The notes: generated from the sequence alone by a model not told the origin. 34,444 nt of DNA from Prevotellaceae bacterium (GCA_031263185.1 JAISGH010000152.1:1-34444), one strand, 5' to 3'; counted from the first letter of the stretch, positions 22,907 to 32,121 are shown. Program-made: numbers and translations.

Positions 22907-23575
22907 ATGAAAATGAAAAAATTGACAACGCTATTTTTTGTTGCTGCAGCATTTACCATGAGCTGTAGCGAAGGCAATCGTAAAAATGTACGGCAGGGAG
23001 GCGAAAAGCATACCGTTTTGAGCCGCGAAGAAATTCAAATGCGCTCGTTTCAGGAGCTGTTTCAGCCAATTGAAGCAAAGGACATACCGGGAGACGTTTT
23101 TACGCATGTAGGGTCAGATTTTACGGTAATTACAGCGGGCAACCCGTCGCGCTACAACTCGATGGTTGCAAGCTGGGGAGGTTGGGGAATACTGTTCGGC
23201 AAGCCGGCCACGTGGTGCTACCTCCGCTCGAACCGCTATACGCTCGAGCTGATGCGCAAAGAGCAGGCTTATACAATGGCCTACTTCGACGAAGCGTATA
23301 AGGGTGATATTATGCTTTTCGGGGCGAAATCCGGCCGCAACACCGACAAGATGAAGGAGAGCAAGCTCACTCCGGTACAAACGCCTTCCGGCAGCACGGC
23401 GTACAAAGAAGCCCGGCTCATTATAGAGTGCAAGCTTTTTGAGGTAACAACCGTAGCGCCGGGCGATTTCTATACGGATGAAGGGCGTAAATTCATCGTT
23501 GACGCCCACGCAGAAACCGGCGAGTACCATAAAGTGGTATTCGGCGAAATTGCTGCCGTTTGGCTTCGCAAGTAG
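22907..23575 (+). CDS. Flavin reductase-like FMN-binding protein with lipoprotein signal
   Basis: A 222-residue protein of the flavin reductase-like (split-barrel FMN-binding) family, indicated by DFTVITAGNPSRYNSMVASW, then GILFGKPATWCYLRSNRYTL and the C-terminal FGEIAAVWLRK. Unusually for the family it begins with an export signal, MKMKKLTTLFFVAAAFTMSC, with a possible lipobox cysteine at 20 (TMSC, not fully canonical), so it is probably anchored in the envelope. The GxxTxVTxG core is intact. It starts 12 bp after the methyltransferase fusion, and its stop lies 9 bp before the 56-bp leuA duplicate, suggesting it was the original gene upstream of leuA. The electron donor and role are unknown. 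Confidence 0.8.
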   Translation: MKMKKLTTLFFVAAAFTMSCSEGNRKNVRQGGEKHTVLSREEIQMRSFQELFQPIEAKDIPGDVFTHVGSDFTVITAGNPSRYNSMVASWGGWGILFGKPATWCYLRSNRYTLELMRKEQAYTMAYFDEAYKGDIMLFGAKSGRNTDKMKESKLTPVQTPSGSTAYKEARLIIECKLFEVTTVAPGDFYTDEGRKFIVDAHAETGEYHKVVFGEIAAVWLRK

Positions 23576-23584
23576 TAACCTTTT

Positions 23585-23698
23585 ATGAAGGACAAAGTTT
23601 TCATATTTGACACCACCCTGCGCGACGGCGAGCAAGTTCCTTGTTACATTGCATTTTTTAAAAATAAGCCATTATCCTACAAAAATAGATTAACGTAG
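23585..23698 (+). pseudogene. leuA: leuA 5'-end stub (56-bp duplicate of the leuA start)
   Basis: Bases 23585-23640 repeat 26212-26267, the first 56 bases of leuA, with 2 mismatches. It encodes [19 protein letters not shown], whereas the intact gene has Tyr in place of the Phe at position 6. After base 23640 similarity ends abruptly and the frame runs 18 more codons to TAG at 23696. The stub keeps the spacing expected behind the flavin reductase gene. Between the two copies lies exactly one R-M gene. It may still be translated as a 37-residue peptide. Confidence 0.93.
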
Positions 23699-23722
23699 CC
23701 TCTACTAATAATTTTGGCATCA

Positions 23723-26185
23723 ATGAAGTACGAAAACATTCTTGAAGAGGAAATAAAGAACAAAGTAACGCAGGACTTTTTTCAAAAGTTCGACTGCACC
23801 AGAATTTTGGGCAAAATCGACTTTGCAGTAAAAGTTAAGCGTCCGCAAGGCACCGTTGATTTCAACGCCGAATACCTGCTGTGGGCGGAAGCCAAGCAAA
23901 AGCCGACAGATATTCTTGTCATGCTCACGCAGCTCGTTTTGACCGTTGGCAAAGCCCGTACATTTGACGAAATGCTGCCGCCAAAATTTTTGGGCTGCTA
24001 CGATAGCGAAAAAATCGCATTTGTGCCCTACCACGACGTACAGGATATTTTCTACCAAAACGATTTTAACTGGAACGTTACGCCGTCGAACCACCAAACG
24101 CGCGAGTTCCGGCAGGTTCATGCGCAGATAAAGAAGATTATAGAATGTGACAGCGCTTTGGAAGCATATATTTTCAGCTTTTCAGCCGACGAAAAAGAGC
24201 TGCGGCGGTTTATCCATGAAAATTTTATTGCCGGAAATTCAGCAGCTGCAAAAAATAGAATAGACAAAAATAACTTTATCATCATTTACAGCAAGTGGCT
24301 GCAAGCCGTAAGGCCTACTATTGCCGTAAAGTGGGAAAAGGCAAAGGCGCGCGGCATTATTGACGGCGATTTCTACTTGGCCGATTTGCTCTCTGCCGAA
24401 AACAAAACGTTGAAGGAAAAACTTTTTGTGCTGCTACATCGCACCTACTACGAGTTCGACCGCGTGGTGGACCAAGATGATATCTATAATTCCAAGCGTG
24501 CAGAATTTACCGATGCCCAAATAGCGCACAGCCTTTTTTGGGCAAAGTATGAGCGCCCGCCTAAAGAAGACTACTGGGATTACATCATCGAGCGGCGCGA
24601 CTTGCTTGTACCGCAAGACGTGCGTGAGCGCAAAGGAAGCTTTTTTACGCCCCGGCGGTGGGTAGAGCTTTCGCAAAAGTACATTGCCGAAGTGCTGGGG
24701 GGCGACTGGCAGGATGAATACTACGTTTGGGATTGCGCCGCGGGGACAGGAAATTTGCTTGCCGGGCTTACCAACAAGTACAACATTTGGGCATCTACGC
24801 TCGACAAGCAGGACGTAGATGTAATGCGCGACCGGATAAAAAACGGCGCAAACCTGCTCGAAGACCATGTTTTTCAGTTCGATTTTCTCAACGACGACTT
24901 TTCTAAGCTGCCAGCGGGGCTGCAAAACATCATCAATGATGAGACGCTGCGAAAAAATTTGATTATTTACATCAACCCGCCGTATGCGGAAGGCGATAAC
25001 GTGAGAGGCTTAGGCAGAAAAAATGTACAGGTTAGCAAGGTGCACGATAAGTACATAAGCGGCATAGCCAAAGCAAGCGGAGAGCTTTTCGCCCAATTTT
25101 TAGTGAGAATATACTGCGAAATCCCTACCGCAACGATTGCAAATTTTTCAACTTTGAAAAATTTGCAGGCGCCTAACTACTCGGATTTCCGAAAATACTT
25201 TCGCGCAAAACTCGAAAAAATTTTTTTAGTCCCAGCAGCTACTTTCGAGAACGTAAGCGGGCAGTTTCCAATCGGCTTCTTTGTCTGGAATACAAAAAAG
25301 GCAGAAACTTTTGAGCAAATTTCGGCGGATGTTTACATGGAAAAAAACGGCGAGCCTGTTTTTACGCAAATAAAAACCATAAAGTGTTACGATAACGTAA
25401 AGTATATAAGCGACTGGCTGGAAGAAAAATCAAAAAACATTTCTAAAAACTATATTGGACATTTGGCCTCTGTCGGAAATGATTTTCAAAACCAAAGAAT
25501 GGTGTTTATTGATGACGTAGCCGCAAAACGAAAAAAAGGAGGAAGGCACACCATGATTTCGCTGGAAAATCTCATTGAAGTGTGCGCTTACTTCACCGTC
25601 CGCAAAGTAATTCCTGCCGACTGGCTCAACGACAGAGACCAGTTCCTGTTTCCAAACAAAAAATGGGAAAATGACGCTGAATTTCAAAATGACTGCTTGA
25701 CCTATACGCTGTTCAACAACAACATATCGTCTAAGTACGGCGTAAATCACTGGATACCGTTCACGGAGGAAGAGGTAAACTCCCGCGACAAATTCGCCAG
25801 CCACTTTATGGCCAGCTTTTTAAGCGGAAAAATCATTAAAAATGCTTATGCGGATTTATTTTGGCAGCTGGAAGTGAAAAATAAAAGTGAACCAAAAATG
25901 GGCTGGAAAAAAGGACAAAAGCGCGAATTTTCCGCCGAATCGCAGGCCGTCTTCGATGCCGGCAAAGCATTGTGGCAGTACTACCACGCGCAGCCCAAGA
26001 GCAACGTTAACGCCTCGCTGTACGACATTCGTGAACACTTTCAGGGCCGAAACGAAAAAGGCAAAATGAACAACACCTCAACAAATTCGGCATACAGCGA
26101 GCTGGTTGACGCGCTGCGCAGTAACGTCAAAATTTTGGCAAAGAAAGTTGAACCAAAAGTGTATGAGTATGGGTTTTTGAAGTGA
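23723..26185 (+). CDS. Type IIG restriction-modification enzyme (single chain, N6-adenine methylase)
   Basis: About 820 residues that combine cleavage, methylation and probably site recognition. An N-terminal PD-(D/E)xK-like centre is suggested by KIDFAVKVKR and EYLLWAEAKQKP (about 30-60). The methylase core has motif I as DCAAGTGNLL and motif IV as INPPY, the gamma-class order of N6-adenine enzymes, preceded by RKGSFFTPRRWVEL, which is typical of these proteins. The C-terminal 300 residues would be the target recognition part. ATG at 23723 is preferred to the TTG at 23714. A TAATTTTG box overlaps the leader (23709-23716), close to the start. The gene is flanked by direct repeats of the leuA 5' end, with leuA only 26 bp downstream, so leuA may now depend on read-through from it. 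Confidence 0.85.
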   Translation: MKYENILEEEIKNKVTQDFFQKFDCTRILGKIDFAVKVKRPQGTVDFNAEYLLWAEAKQKPTDILVMLTQLVLTVGKARTFDEMLPPKFLGCYDSEKIAFVPYHDVQDIFYQNDFNWNVTPSNHQTREFRQVHAQIKKIIECDSALEAYIFSFSADEKELRRFIHENFIAGNSAAAKNRIDKNNFIIIYSKWLQAVRPTIAVKWEKAKARGIIDGDFYLADLLSAENKTLKEKLFVLLHRTYYEFDRVVDQDDIYNSKRAEFTDAQIAHSLFWAKYERPPKEDYWDYIIERRDLLVPQDVRERKGSFFTPRRWVELSQKYIAEVLGGDWQDEYYVWDCAAGTGNLLAGLTNKYNIWASTLDKQDVDVMRDRIKNGANLLEDHVFQFDFLNDDFSKLPAGLQNIINDETLRKNLIIYINPPYAEGDNVRGLGRKNVQVSKVHDKYISGIAKASGELFAQFLVRIYCEIPTATIANFSTLKNLQAPNYSDFRKYFRAKLEKIFLVPAATFENVSGQFPIGFFVWNTKKAETFEQISADVYMEKNGEPVFTQIKTIKCYDNVKYISDWLEEKSKNISKNYIGHLASVGNDFQNQRMVFIDDVAAKRKKGGRHTMISLENLIEVCAYFTVRKVIPADWLNDRDQFLFPNKKWENDAEFQNDCLTYTLFNNNISSKYGVNHWIPFTEEEVNSRDKFASHFMASFLSGKIIKNAYADLFWQLEVKNKSEPKMGWKKGQKREFSAESQAVFDAGKALWQYYHAQPKSNVNASLYDIREHFQGRNEKGKMNNTSTNSAYSELVDALRSNVKILAKKVEPKVYEYGFLK

Positions 26186-26211
26186 GTAATGCTGAACAGG
26201 AGTTATTTTAA

Positions 26212-27711
26212 ATGAAGGACAAAGTTTACATATTTGACACCACCCTGCGCGACGGCGAGCAAGTCCCCGGCTGCCAGCTCAACACTGTCGAAAAGATTGA
26301 GGTAGCCCGTATGCTCGAGGCGCTGGGGGTTGACGTCATCGAGGCGGGGTTTCCGGTGAGCAGCCCGGGCGATTTCAGCTCGGTGGTCGAAATATCCAAG
26401 GCGGTGGCTAACCCCACCATTTGCGCCCTTACGCGCGCCGTCGAAAAGGACATTGAGGTAGCGGCCGCTGCCCTCGAGTTTGCCAGGCAGGGGCGTATCC
26501 ATACGGGCATTGGCACCTCCGATTTTCACATAAAGTATAAATTCAACTCAACGCCGGAAGAAATTATAGAGCGCGCTGTTAAGGCCGTTAAGTTTGCCCG
26601 CAATCTGGTAGGCGAGGTGGAGTTTTACGCCGAAGACGCCGGGCGAACCGACAACAAGTACCTTGCCCGCGTAGTGGAGGCCGTTATTGCCGCCGGCGCT
26701 ACCATCATCAACATCCCCGACACCACAGGCTACACGCTGCCGCACGAGTACGGCGCCAAAATCAAGTACCTTGCCGAGCACGTGCCCAACATCCATAAGG
26801 CCATACTCAGCACCCATTGCCACAACGACTTGGGAATGGCCACGGCAAATACCATTTCGGGCGTCCTCAGCGGGGCGCGGCAGGTGGAGGTAACCATAAA
26901 CGGTATTGGCGAGCGCGCCGGAAACACCGCGCTCGAGGAGGTGGTTATGATTTTGAAAAGCCACAAAAAGCAGGGCTTGTACACCGACGTCAACAGCAAA
27001 AAAATTATCGCTGCCAGCCGCTTGGTTTCCACGCTCATGCGTATGCCCGTGCAGCCCAACAAAGCTATTGTGGGGCGCAACGCCTTTGCGCACTCCTCCG
27101 GCATCCACCAGGACGGATTTTTGAAAAAGCGCGAAACCTACGAAATTATCAACCCCAAGGACGTGGGGCTTAACCAATCGTCCATCATCCTCACCGCCCG
27201 CAGCGGACGCGCAGCCTTAAAGCACAGATTGGAGTCAATAGGCGTAAAGCTTAATAAATCAGAACTTGATGAAACTTACCTGCGCTTTCTGGAGCTGGCG
27301 GACAGAAAAAAGGAAATTAACGACGACGACCTGAGGGTGCTGGTCGATCGCGATAGAAGCGTTGACAAGAGCATTCGCCTCGTTGGGTTGCAGGTGTTCT
27401 GCGGAAAAAACCTGCAAGCCACCGCCACCGTAACGCTTTGCTACAACGGGCAGGAGCTCACCGAAGCCGGCCTGGGCAACGGGCCTGTCGACGCCTCGCT
27501 CAACGCCGTGCGCAGCATTGTCAAGCAAAAAATTCACCTCGAAGATTTCGTTATACAAACAATTACGCGCGGCAGCAGCGATATTGGCAAGGTGCACATG
27601 TCGATAGATTACAAAGGCATACTCTACTATGGCTTTGGCGCTAACACAGATATAGTTCAAGCGTCGGTTGAAGCATTTTTGGATGCCGCAGGGAAAGCGC
27701 TGAAGGCGTAA
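26212..27711 (+). CDS. leuA: 2-isopropylmalate synthase
   Basis: A 499-residue enzyme for the first committed step of leucine synthesis: 2-ketoisovalerate plus acetyl-CoA gives 2-isopropylmalate. Seen: the HMGL-like catalytic barrel with [17 protein letters not shown], the metal-binding [29 protein letters not shown], and [12 protein letters not shown]. The C-terminal LeuA regulatory domain for leucine feedback is present to the end (about 390-499). Length is typical. The first 56 bases are duplicated 2.6 kb upstream, with a type IIG R-M gene in between, so its original upstream region has been replaced. The sequence before the ATG (AGGAGTTATTTTAA) only loosely resembles that before the stub. 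Confidence 0.97.
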   Translation: MKDKVYIFDTTLRDGEQVPGCQLNTVEKIEVARMLEALGVDVIEAGFPVSSPGDFSSVVEISKAVANPTICALTRAVEKDIEVAAAALEFARQGRIHTGIGTSDFHIKYKFNSTPEEIIERAVKAVKFARNLVGEVEFYAEDAGRTDNKYLARVVEAVIAAGATIINIPDTTGYTLPHEYGAKIKYLAEHVPNIHKAILSTHCHNDLGMATANTISGVLSGARQVEVTINGIGERAGNTALEEVVMILKSHKKQGLYTDVNSKKIIAASRLVSTLMRMPVQPNKAIVGRNAFAHSSGIHQDGFLKKRETYEIINPKDVGLNQSSIILTARSGRAALKHRLESIGVKLNKSELDETYLRFLELADRKKEINDDDLRVLVDRDRSVDKSIRLVGLQVFCGKNLQATATVTLCYNGQELTEAGLGNGPVDASLNAVRSIVKQKIHLEDFVIQTITRGSSDIGKVHMSIDYKGILYYGFGANTDIVQASVEAFLDAAGKALKA

Positions 27712-27882
27712 ACCTCAAGCTAACCATCAAGCTAGGAAATGGAATATTTTTTATATCTTTACAGAAAATGCTACGTAATATGGTTGTACAAGCCTGCATG
27801 AAAAGCCACATTTAATAGTGGCATAATCATTGCGTAACTTTCTGAGTAATAATTTAATCAAGAGAATCAAAACTCATACAGT
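27712..27882. promoter_or_regulatory. Junction between leuA and the type III R-M genes
   Basis: A 171-bp AT-rich gap. It contains a TATCTTTA box (near the TAnnTTTG consensus), a small hairpin GCCAC-N8-GTGGC at about 27810, and a short direct repeat TCAAGCTA. It probably carries the promoter of mod. I see no copy of leuC or leuA ends here. Confidence 0.35.
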
Positions 27883-29529
27883 ATGCCCACACTCAACTTC
27901 AAAGGAAAAACATTTGTGCAGAACCACCAATTGGTGGTGAAATACCACCAATTGGTGCCAAAGGCTGATTTAAGCCTCACGGACAAAGTGTCTTTACACG
28001 ATAACCTGATTATACAGGGTGACAACCTGAAAGCGCTGAAAGCTTTATTGCCCATTTATGCAGGAAAAGTAAAGTGCATTTACATAGACCCGCCTTACAA
28101 CACAGGAAACGAAAATTGGGTGTATAACGATAACGTAAGCAGCCCGATGATTAAAGAATGGTTAGGCAGCGTAGTGGACAAAGAAGACATGACACGCCAC
28201 GACAAATGGCTATGTATGATGATGCCACGCTTAAAATTGCTGCGAGAATTGTTGAGCGAAGACGGAGCGATTTTTATTTCTTGTGATGATAACGAACAGC
28301 ATAATTTGAGAGTTTTGCTTGATGAGATTTTTAGTGAATTTAATTTCCGAAACACGTTAATTATCAGAAGAGGTGTAAAGAGCGTTCAGGCACAATTTAA
28401 AACCATTGACCGTTTAAATTATGGCGCTGAATATGTCATTTGTTATACAAAAAATTCTGAGTTTAAATTTCAACATTTAAAAGTTGAATTGGAAGAGGAA
28501 AAAATTGGCAGCTGGAATAACCATTGGAGAGGAACGGATAGGCCAACAATGCGATACAAACTTTTTGATATTAAACCGGAAACAGGACAGTGGCGTTGGA
28601 GTGAAGAAAGAAGCTTGAAAGCCGCCGAAAACTACAAGATGATGATTAAAGAAAGTGGAAAAAAAGAAAGTGATATTTCCCAAGACGAAATTGATAACTG
28701 GTATTTGAAGCATGTTGAAGAAAATGATGAAGAACTTGATTTACTTAGACTATCTCAAAATGGGAAACCCGAACACTATATTGCTTCATCTGATACAAAA
28801 CTTGTAAGTAGTTTATGGTCAGACTTGAAACCAAATGGTAATGCTCAATTAAGGCAAATTTTTGAAAAGAAAGTTTTTGATACACCAAAATCAGTTGATT
28901 TACTCAAAAGAATTATCAGATTTATTTGTGCTAATGACAAAAACGCTATCATCCTTGATAGCTTCGCAGGTTCAGGCACAACAGCGCACGCAGTTTTAGA
29001 GCTCAACAAAGAAGACGGCGGCAATCGTAAATTTATTTTGGTGGAGCAAGAGGATTACGCCAGCAGCATTACCGCCGAGAGAGTTCGCAGAGTTATCAAA
29101 GGCGTTAAAGCGGCCAAAAACGAAAATCTGAAAAAAGGCACAGGCGGAACGTTCAGCTATTTTCGGTTAGGGGACTGCATTGCGATGGAAAGCATTTTAA
29201 CGCAAGAAACGTTGCCCTCTTACGTTGAGTTTGCGCGCTACCTTTTCTTCACCGCCACAGGTGAGCAGCTCGACGAAAAAGCAATTAATAAAAAAACAGG
29301 CTTCATAGGCGAAAGCAGCCATTATCAAGTGTACTTGTTTTACAAAAACGACATTGAGTGGCTAAAGCAAAACGCCTTAACGTTAGAGCAATGCTGCAGC
29401 TTACCAAAATTTGAAGGCAAGCAACGCTTGGTATTTGCGCCTGCCAAGTATGTAGATGATTACACCTTGCTTGAGCGCCGAATTGATTTTTGCCAGCTAC
29501 CTTACGAAATATACCGTCTGAACCGTTAA
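27883..29529 (+). CDS. mod: Type III restriction-modification system methyltransferase (Mod)
   Basis: A 548-residue beta-class adenine methyltransferase of a type III system. Motif IV is DPPYNTGNENWVYNDN (about 69-84) and motif I is DSFAGSGTTAHAV in the C-terminal part; the variable recognition region lies between them. HDKWLCMMMPRLKLLRELL and AIFISCDDNEQHNLR are typical of Mod. Mod binds DNA and gives the sequence specificity for both methylation and Res-dependent cleavage. Codons about 14-25 include two copies of the palindrome CACCAATTGGTG 21 bp apart, which encode HQLV twice. The gene is clearly AT-richer than leuA and leuC, as expected for acquired DNA. It is followed by res after 78 bp, with an inverted repeat linking the two. 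Confidence 0.94.
   Translation: MPTLNFKGKTFVQNHQLVVKYHQLVPKADLSLTDKVSLHDNLIIQGDNLKALKALLPIYAGKVKCIYIDPPYNTGNENWVYNDNVSSPMIKEWLGSVVDKEDMTRHDKWLCMMMPRLKLLRELLSEDGAIFISCDDNEQHNLRVLLDEIFSEFNFRNTLIIRRGVKSVQAQFKTIDRLNYGAEYVICYTKNSEFKFQHLKVELEEEKIGSWNNHWRGTDRPTMRYKLFDIKPETGQWRWSEERSLKAAENYKMMIKESGKKESDISQDEIDNWYLKHVEENDEELDLLRLSQNGKPEHYIASSDTKLVSSLWSDLKPNGNAQLRQIFEKKVFDTPKSVDLLKRIIRFICANDKNAIILDSFAGSGTTAHAVLELNKEDGGNRKFILVEQEDYASSITAERVRRVIKGVKAAKNENLKKGTGGTFSYFRLGDCIAMESILTQETLPSYVEFARYLFFTATGEQLDEKAINKKTGFIGESSHYQVYLFYKNDIEWLKQNALTLEQCCSLPKFEGKQRLVFAPAKYVDDYTLLERRIDFCQLPYEIYRLNR
27925..27957 (+). promoter_or_regulatory. Paired palindromes at the 5' end of mod (possible operator)
   Basis: CACCAATTGGTG is present at 27925-27936 and 27946-27957. 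The first is embedded in a 16-bp palindrome, ACCACCAATTGGTGGT (27923-27938). The centre-to-centre distance of 21 bp equals two helical turns, so two dimers would bind the same face. The location, about 40-75 bp into mod, would suit a repressor or autoregulation by roadblock. An alternative is a simple 21-bp (7-codon) duplication. Confidence 0.45.
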
Positions 29530-29607
29530 TTTTTTAATGATTAAGTGACGTTATGCTTAGAAAAACAGTAAAAATCAACAAAATCAAACTAATCAACGGT
29601 TCAGACG
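29515..29607 (+). promoter_or_regulatory. Inverted repeat joining the mod stop to the res start
   Basis: CGTCTGAACCGTT (29515-29527) covers the last codons and stop of mod, and AACGGTTCAGACG (29595-29607) ends directly before the res ATG. They are perfect 13-bp reverse complements separated by 67 bp, with imperfect similarity (ATT, TTT) beyond. In RNA this would fold into a stem holding the res start region, which could limit Res synthesis. An origin by inverted duplication is possible. Confidence 0.6.
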
Positions 29608-32121
29608 ATGAGATTAAAGCACTATCAGGATAAAGTTTTAAAGGAGCTCAAAGGCTATTTGAGCGCTTTGGCAGATGCGAAAAAAGAGTTTGAAGAAGTA
29701 GTCGAGCTAAAACCGCATTTGGCAAAGCACATTAATTTCCCGAAAGAGGCTTGGGAAAAATCAACAGGGCGTATCGCTTACACCTCCAAAGCCAACGGCT
29801 TAAACGAGCCGGTGCCCGATATTTACCTGAAAGTGCCAACAGGTGGCGGAAAGACTTTGCTGGCTTGCCACGCTATTGACAATATTCAAAAAACGTACCT
29901 GAAACGCCAAACAGGTTTGGTGCTTTGGGTTGTTCCGTCCACGCAAATTTATCGTCAAACCATAAAAGCGCTCAAAGACCGCAACCATTCTTACCGACAA
30001 ACTTTAGATATTTCAAGCGGTGGCAAAACGCTGATAAAAGAAAAAACAGAAATGTTTAATCGCCTTGACGTGGCAGAACATTTGGTTATACTGCTTTTAA
30101 TGCTGCCTTCGGCAAACCGTCAGAATAAAGAAGCGTTGAAAGTTTTCCGTGACCAGGGTGGCTTTACGGAGTTTTTTCCGAAAGAAGATGATGTTGAAGG
30201 AAACAAAAAATTAAAAGAGCTCATTCCTAATTTAGATTGCTTCACAGCCGAAATGGAAGTGTTTGGAACGCAAATAAAAACTTCACTGGGGAACACTTTA
30301 AGAGTTTTACGTCCGCTTGTGGTAATAGACGAAGGACACAGGGCATACAGCGAAACAGCAAGAGATACGATACGAAATTTCAATCCGTCATTCATCCTCG
30401 AACTTTCGGCAACGCCACCACCCAACAGCAACGAGCTGGTAAAAATTACAGGTCGCGAGCTGCACGAAGAAGAAATGATAAAGCTGGACATCCACCTAAC
30501 CAACAAAGCAAGCCTTGATTGGCAAGACACTTTGCTGGCAAGCTTTGAAAAGCGAGCCGATTTAGAAGCGAAAGCAAAAGAATATCAGCAAAACACAGGC
30601 GAGTATATTCGCCCTGTTTGTTTGATACAGGTAGAAAGAACAGGTAAAGATCAGCGAAATAAAAAATACATTCACGCAGAAGACGCCAAAGAGTACTTAA
30701 TTAAGAGATGCAATGTCCCCGAAACGCATATTGCAATTAAGTCAAGCGAAAAGGATGACATTGAAGGTATTGACCTTTTTGCCCAAAATTGCGAAATACG
30801 CTACATCATTACCAAGCAAGCACTTCAAGAAGGTTGGGATTGCTCGTTTGCGTATGTACTTACGGTACTTACCAATCCGAGTTCAGCAACGGGCATTACG
30901 CAGTTAGTCGGACGCATTTTACGGCAGCCATTTGCTCGAAAAACTAAAGTGCAGGATTTGGACGAGTGCTATGTTTTCACATTCCGCCAAAGTGCAAAAA
31001 CGTTGGTAAGCGAAATAAAATCAGGTTTGGAAGATGAAGGTTTGGGCGACATTGCAGGAAGAATTGTAAGCGACGAAGCAGGAACAGACATTGGTGGCTG
31101 CAAAGAACGTGAAATGCGGTATCGTTCCGGCTTCAAAAAATTCGAAGGAAAAATTTACCTGCCAAAGTTCGTTATTCAGGAAGCAGAAAGTTGGCGTGAT
31201 ATAATGTTTGAAGCCGATATTTTGCGTTGGATTAATTGGAATGACATCAACATTGACGAAATCAAAAATCTTTCGCTACAAAACAAGTTGAGCAATGAGC
31301 AGGAGATTATTTTGGGGTTGAGCAATGAAGAGCAAGAATTGCTGAGAGAAACAGGCAGAGCAGAAAAAACAGGAACGTTGGAAATAGACCTTGTATTCCT
31401 GTCCCGACAAATTACAGAACTTATCCCAAATCCTTGGTATGGCTATGAAATCGGGCAAAAAGCCATTGACTTTTTACAAGAAAAATTTGACAGAGAAATC
31501 ATTGCCGCCAATTTTGTTTTCATCATTGAAGAGCTGAAAAAGATTTTGGATAAGGAGCGAAACCGTTTAGCGGAGCAAGTTTTCAGAAAAATGATTGCCG
31601 ACAAAAAATTTTACTTTTTTCTTATCGAAAGCAAGGGAGGTTTTGTATTGCCATCCAGAATTAAAGTGAAAAGCAGCAAGCAGCTGGTGCGTAACGACAA
31701 TACGCCAATTCAAAAATCGCTGTTTGATTATGTTCCTGAAGAAAATATCAACAACTTTGAAAAATCAGTTGCTATTTACCTTGACGAGCAGGAAAAATTA
31801 TTGTGGTGGTATCGCAATATGAGCAGGCAAGATTATCATATTCAAGGTTGGAAGCGCAACAAGATTTATCCCGACTTTGTTGCAGCAGACAAGCACGAAG
31901 CTAAAGACGACTACGGAACTGTATATGTTTTGGAAACAAAGGGTATTTACCTTAGAAATGAGGACACCAAATACAAGCAAGACGTATTTGCATTGTGCAA
32001 TGAATTGGGGGCTAAAAAAGCTTGGAAAGAGTTGTTTGACGAATTTCCCGACCACGACTTTGAATTTCAAGTAGTGTTTGAGGATGAATGGCGAAACAAG
32101 ATAAATGAGCTAATCCAGTAG
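29608..32121 (+). CDS. res: Type III restriction enzyme, Res subunit
   Basis: An 837-residue superfamily 2 helicase-nuclease that works with Mod. Seen: Walker A PTGGGKT (about 77-83), the DEAD-box variant VIDEGHRAYS, ELSATPPP (motif III), QALQEGWDCSFAYVL and TQLVGRILRQP (motifs V and VI). The C-terminal PD-(D/E)xK nuclease is YPDFVAADK...YVLETKGIY. All motifs are intact, so the system looks functional. Like mod it is AT-richer than the leu genes. The start at 29608 (MRLKHYQDKVLKEL) matches the family N-terminus and abuts the inverted repeat. The gene ends 47 bp before leuC, leaving no obvious separate leuC promoter except AT-rich sequence. Confidence 0.95.
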   Translation: MRLKHYQDKVLKELKGYLSALADAKKEFEEVVELKPHLAKHINFPKEAWEKSTGRIAYTSKANGLNEPVPDIYLKVPTGGGKTLLACHAIDNIQKTYLKRQTGLVLWVVPSTQIYRQTIKALKDRNHSYRQTLDISSGGKTLIKEKTEMFNRLDVAEHLVILLLMLPSANRQNKEALKVFRDQGGFTEFFPKEDDVEGNKKLKELIPNLDCFTAEMEVFGTQIKTSLGNTLRVLRPLVVIDEGHRAYSETARDTIRNFNPSFILELSATPPPNSNELVKITGRELHEEEMIKLDIHLTNKASLDWQDTLLASFEKRADLEAKAKEYQQNTGEYIRPVCLIQVERTGKDQRNKKYIHAEDAKEYLIKRCNVPETHIAIKSSEKDDIEGIDLFAQNCEIRYIITKQALQEGWDCSFAYVLTVLTNPSSATGITQLVGRILRQPFARKTKVQDLDECYVFTFRQSAKTLVSEIKSGLEDEGLGDIAGRIVSDEAGTDIGGCKEREMRYRSGFKKFEGKIYLPKFVIQEAESWRDIMFEADILRWINWNDINIDEIKNLSLQNKLSNEQEIILGLSNEEQELLRETGRAEKTGTLEIDLVFLSRQITELIPNPWYGYEIGQKAIDFLQEKFDREIIAANFVFIIEELKKILDKERNRLAEQVFRKMIADKKFYFFLIESKGGFVLPSRIKVKSSKQLVRNDNTPIQKSLFDYVPEENINNFEKSVAIYLDEQEKLLWWYRNMSRQDYHIQGWKRNKIYPDFVAADKHEAKDDYGTVYVLETKGIYLRNEDTKYKQDVFALCNELGAKKAWKELFDEFPDHDFEFQVVFEDEWRNKINELIQ

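Noticed and set aside
23585-23698. A leucine attenuator leader peptide
   Set aside because: The peptide [19 protein letters not shown]... has no leucine run, and its first 19 codons are a copy of leuA itself. It is better explained as a duplication stub.
27712-27882. A target duplication flanking the type III R-M pair
   Set aside because: I compared the sequence after leuA with that before and at the start of leuC and found only short AT-rich similarity, so no duplication can be claimed for this insertion.
21344-32121. BREX, DISARM or another multi-gene defence system
   Set aside because: No PglZ, BrxC, DrmA/B or similar protein is present. The genes resolve into a fused methylase-nuclease, a type IIG enzyme and a standard type III pair.
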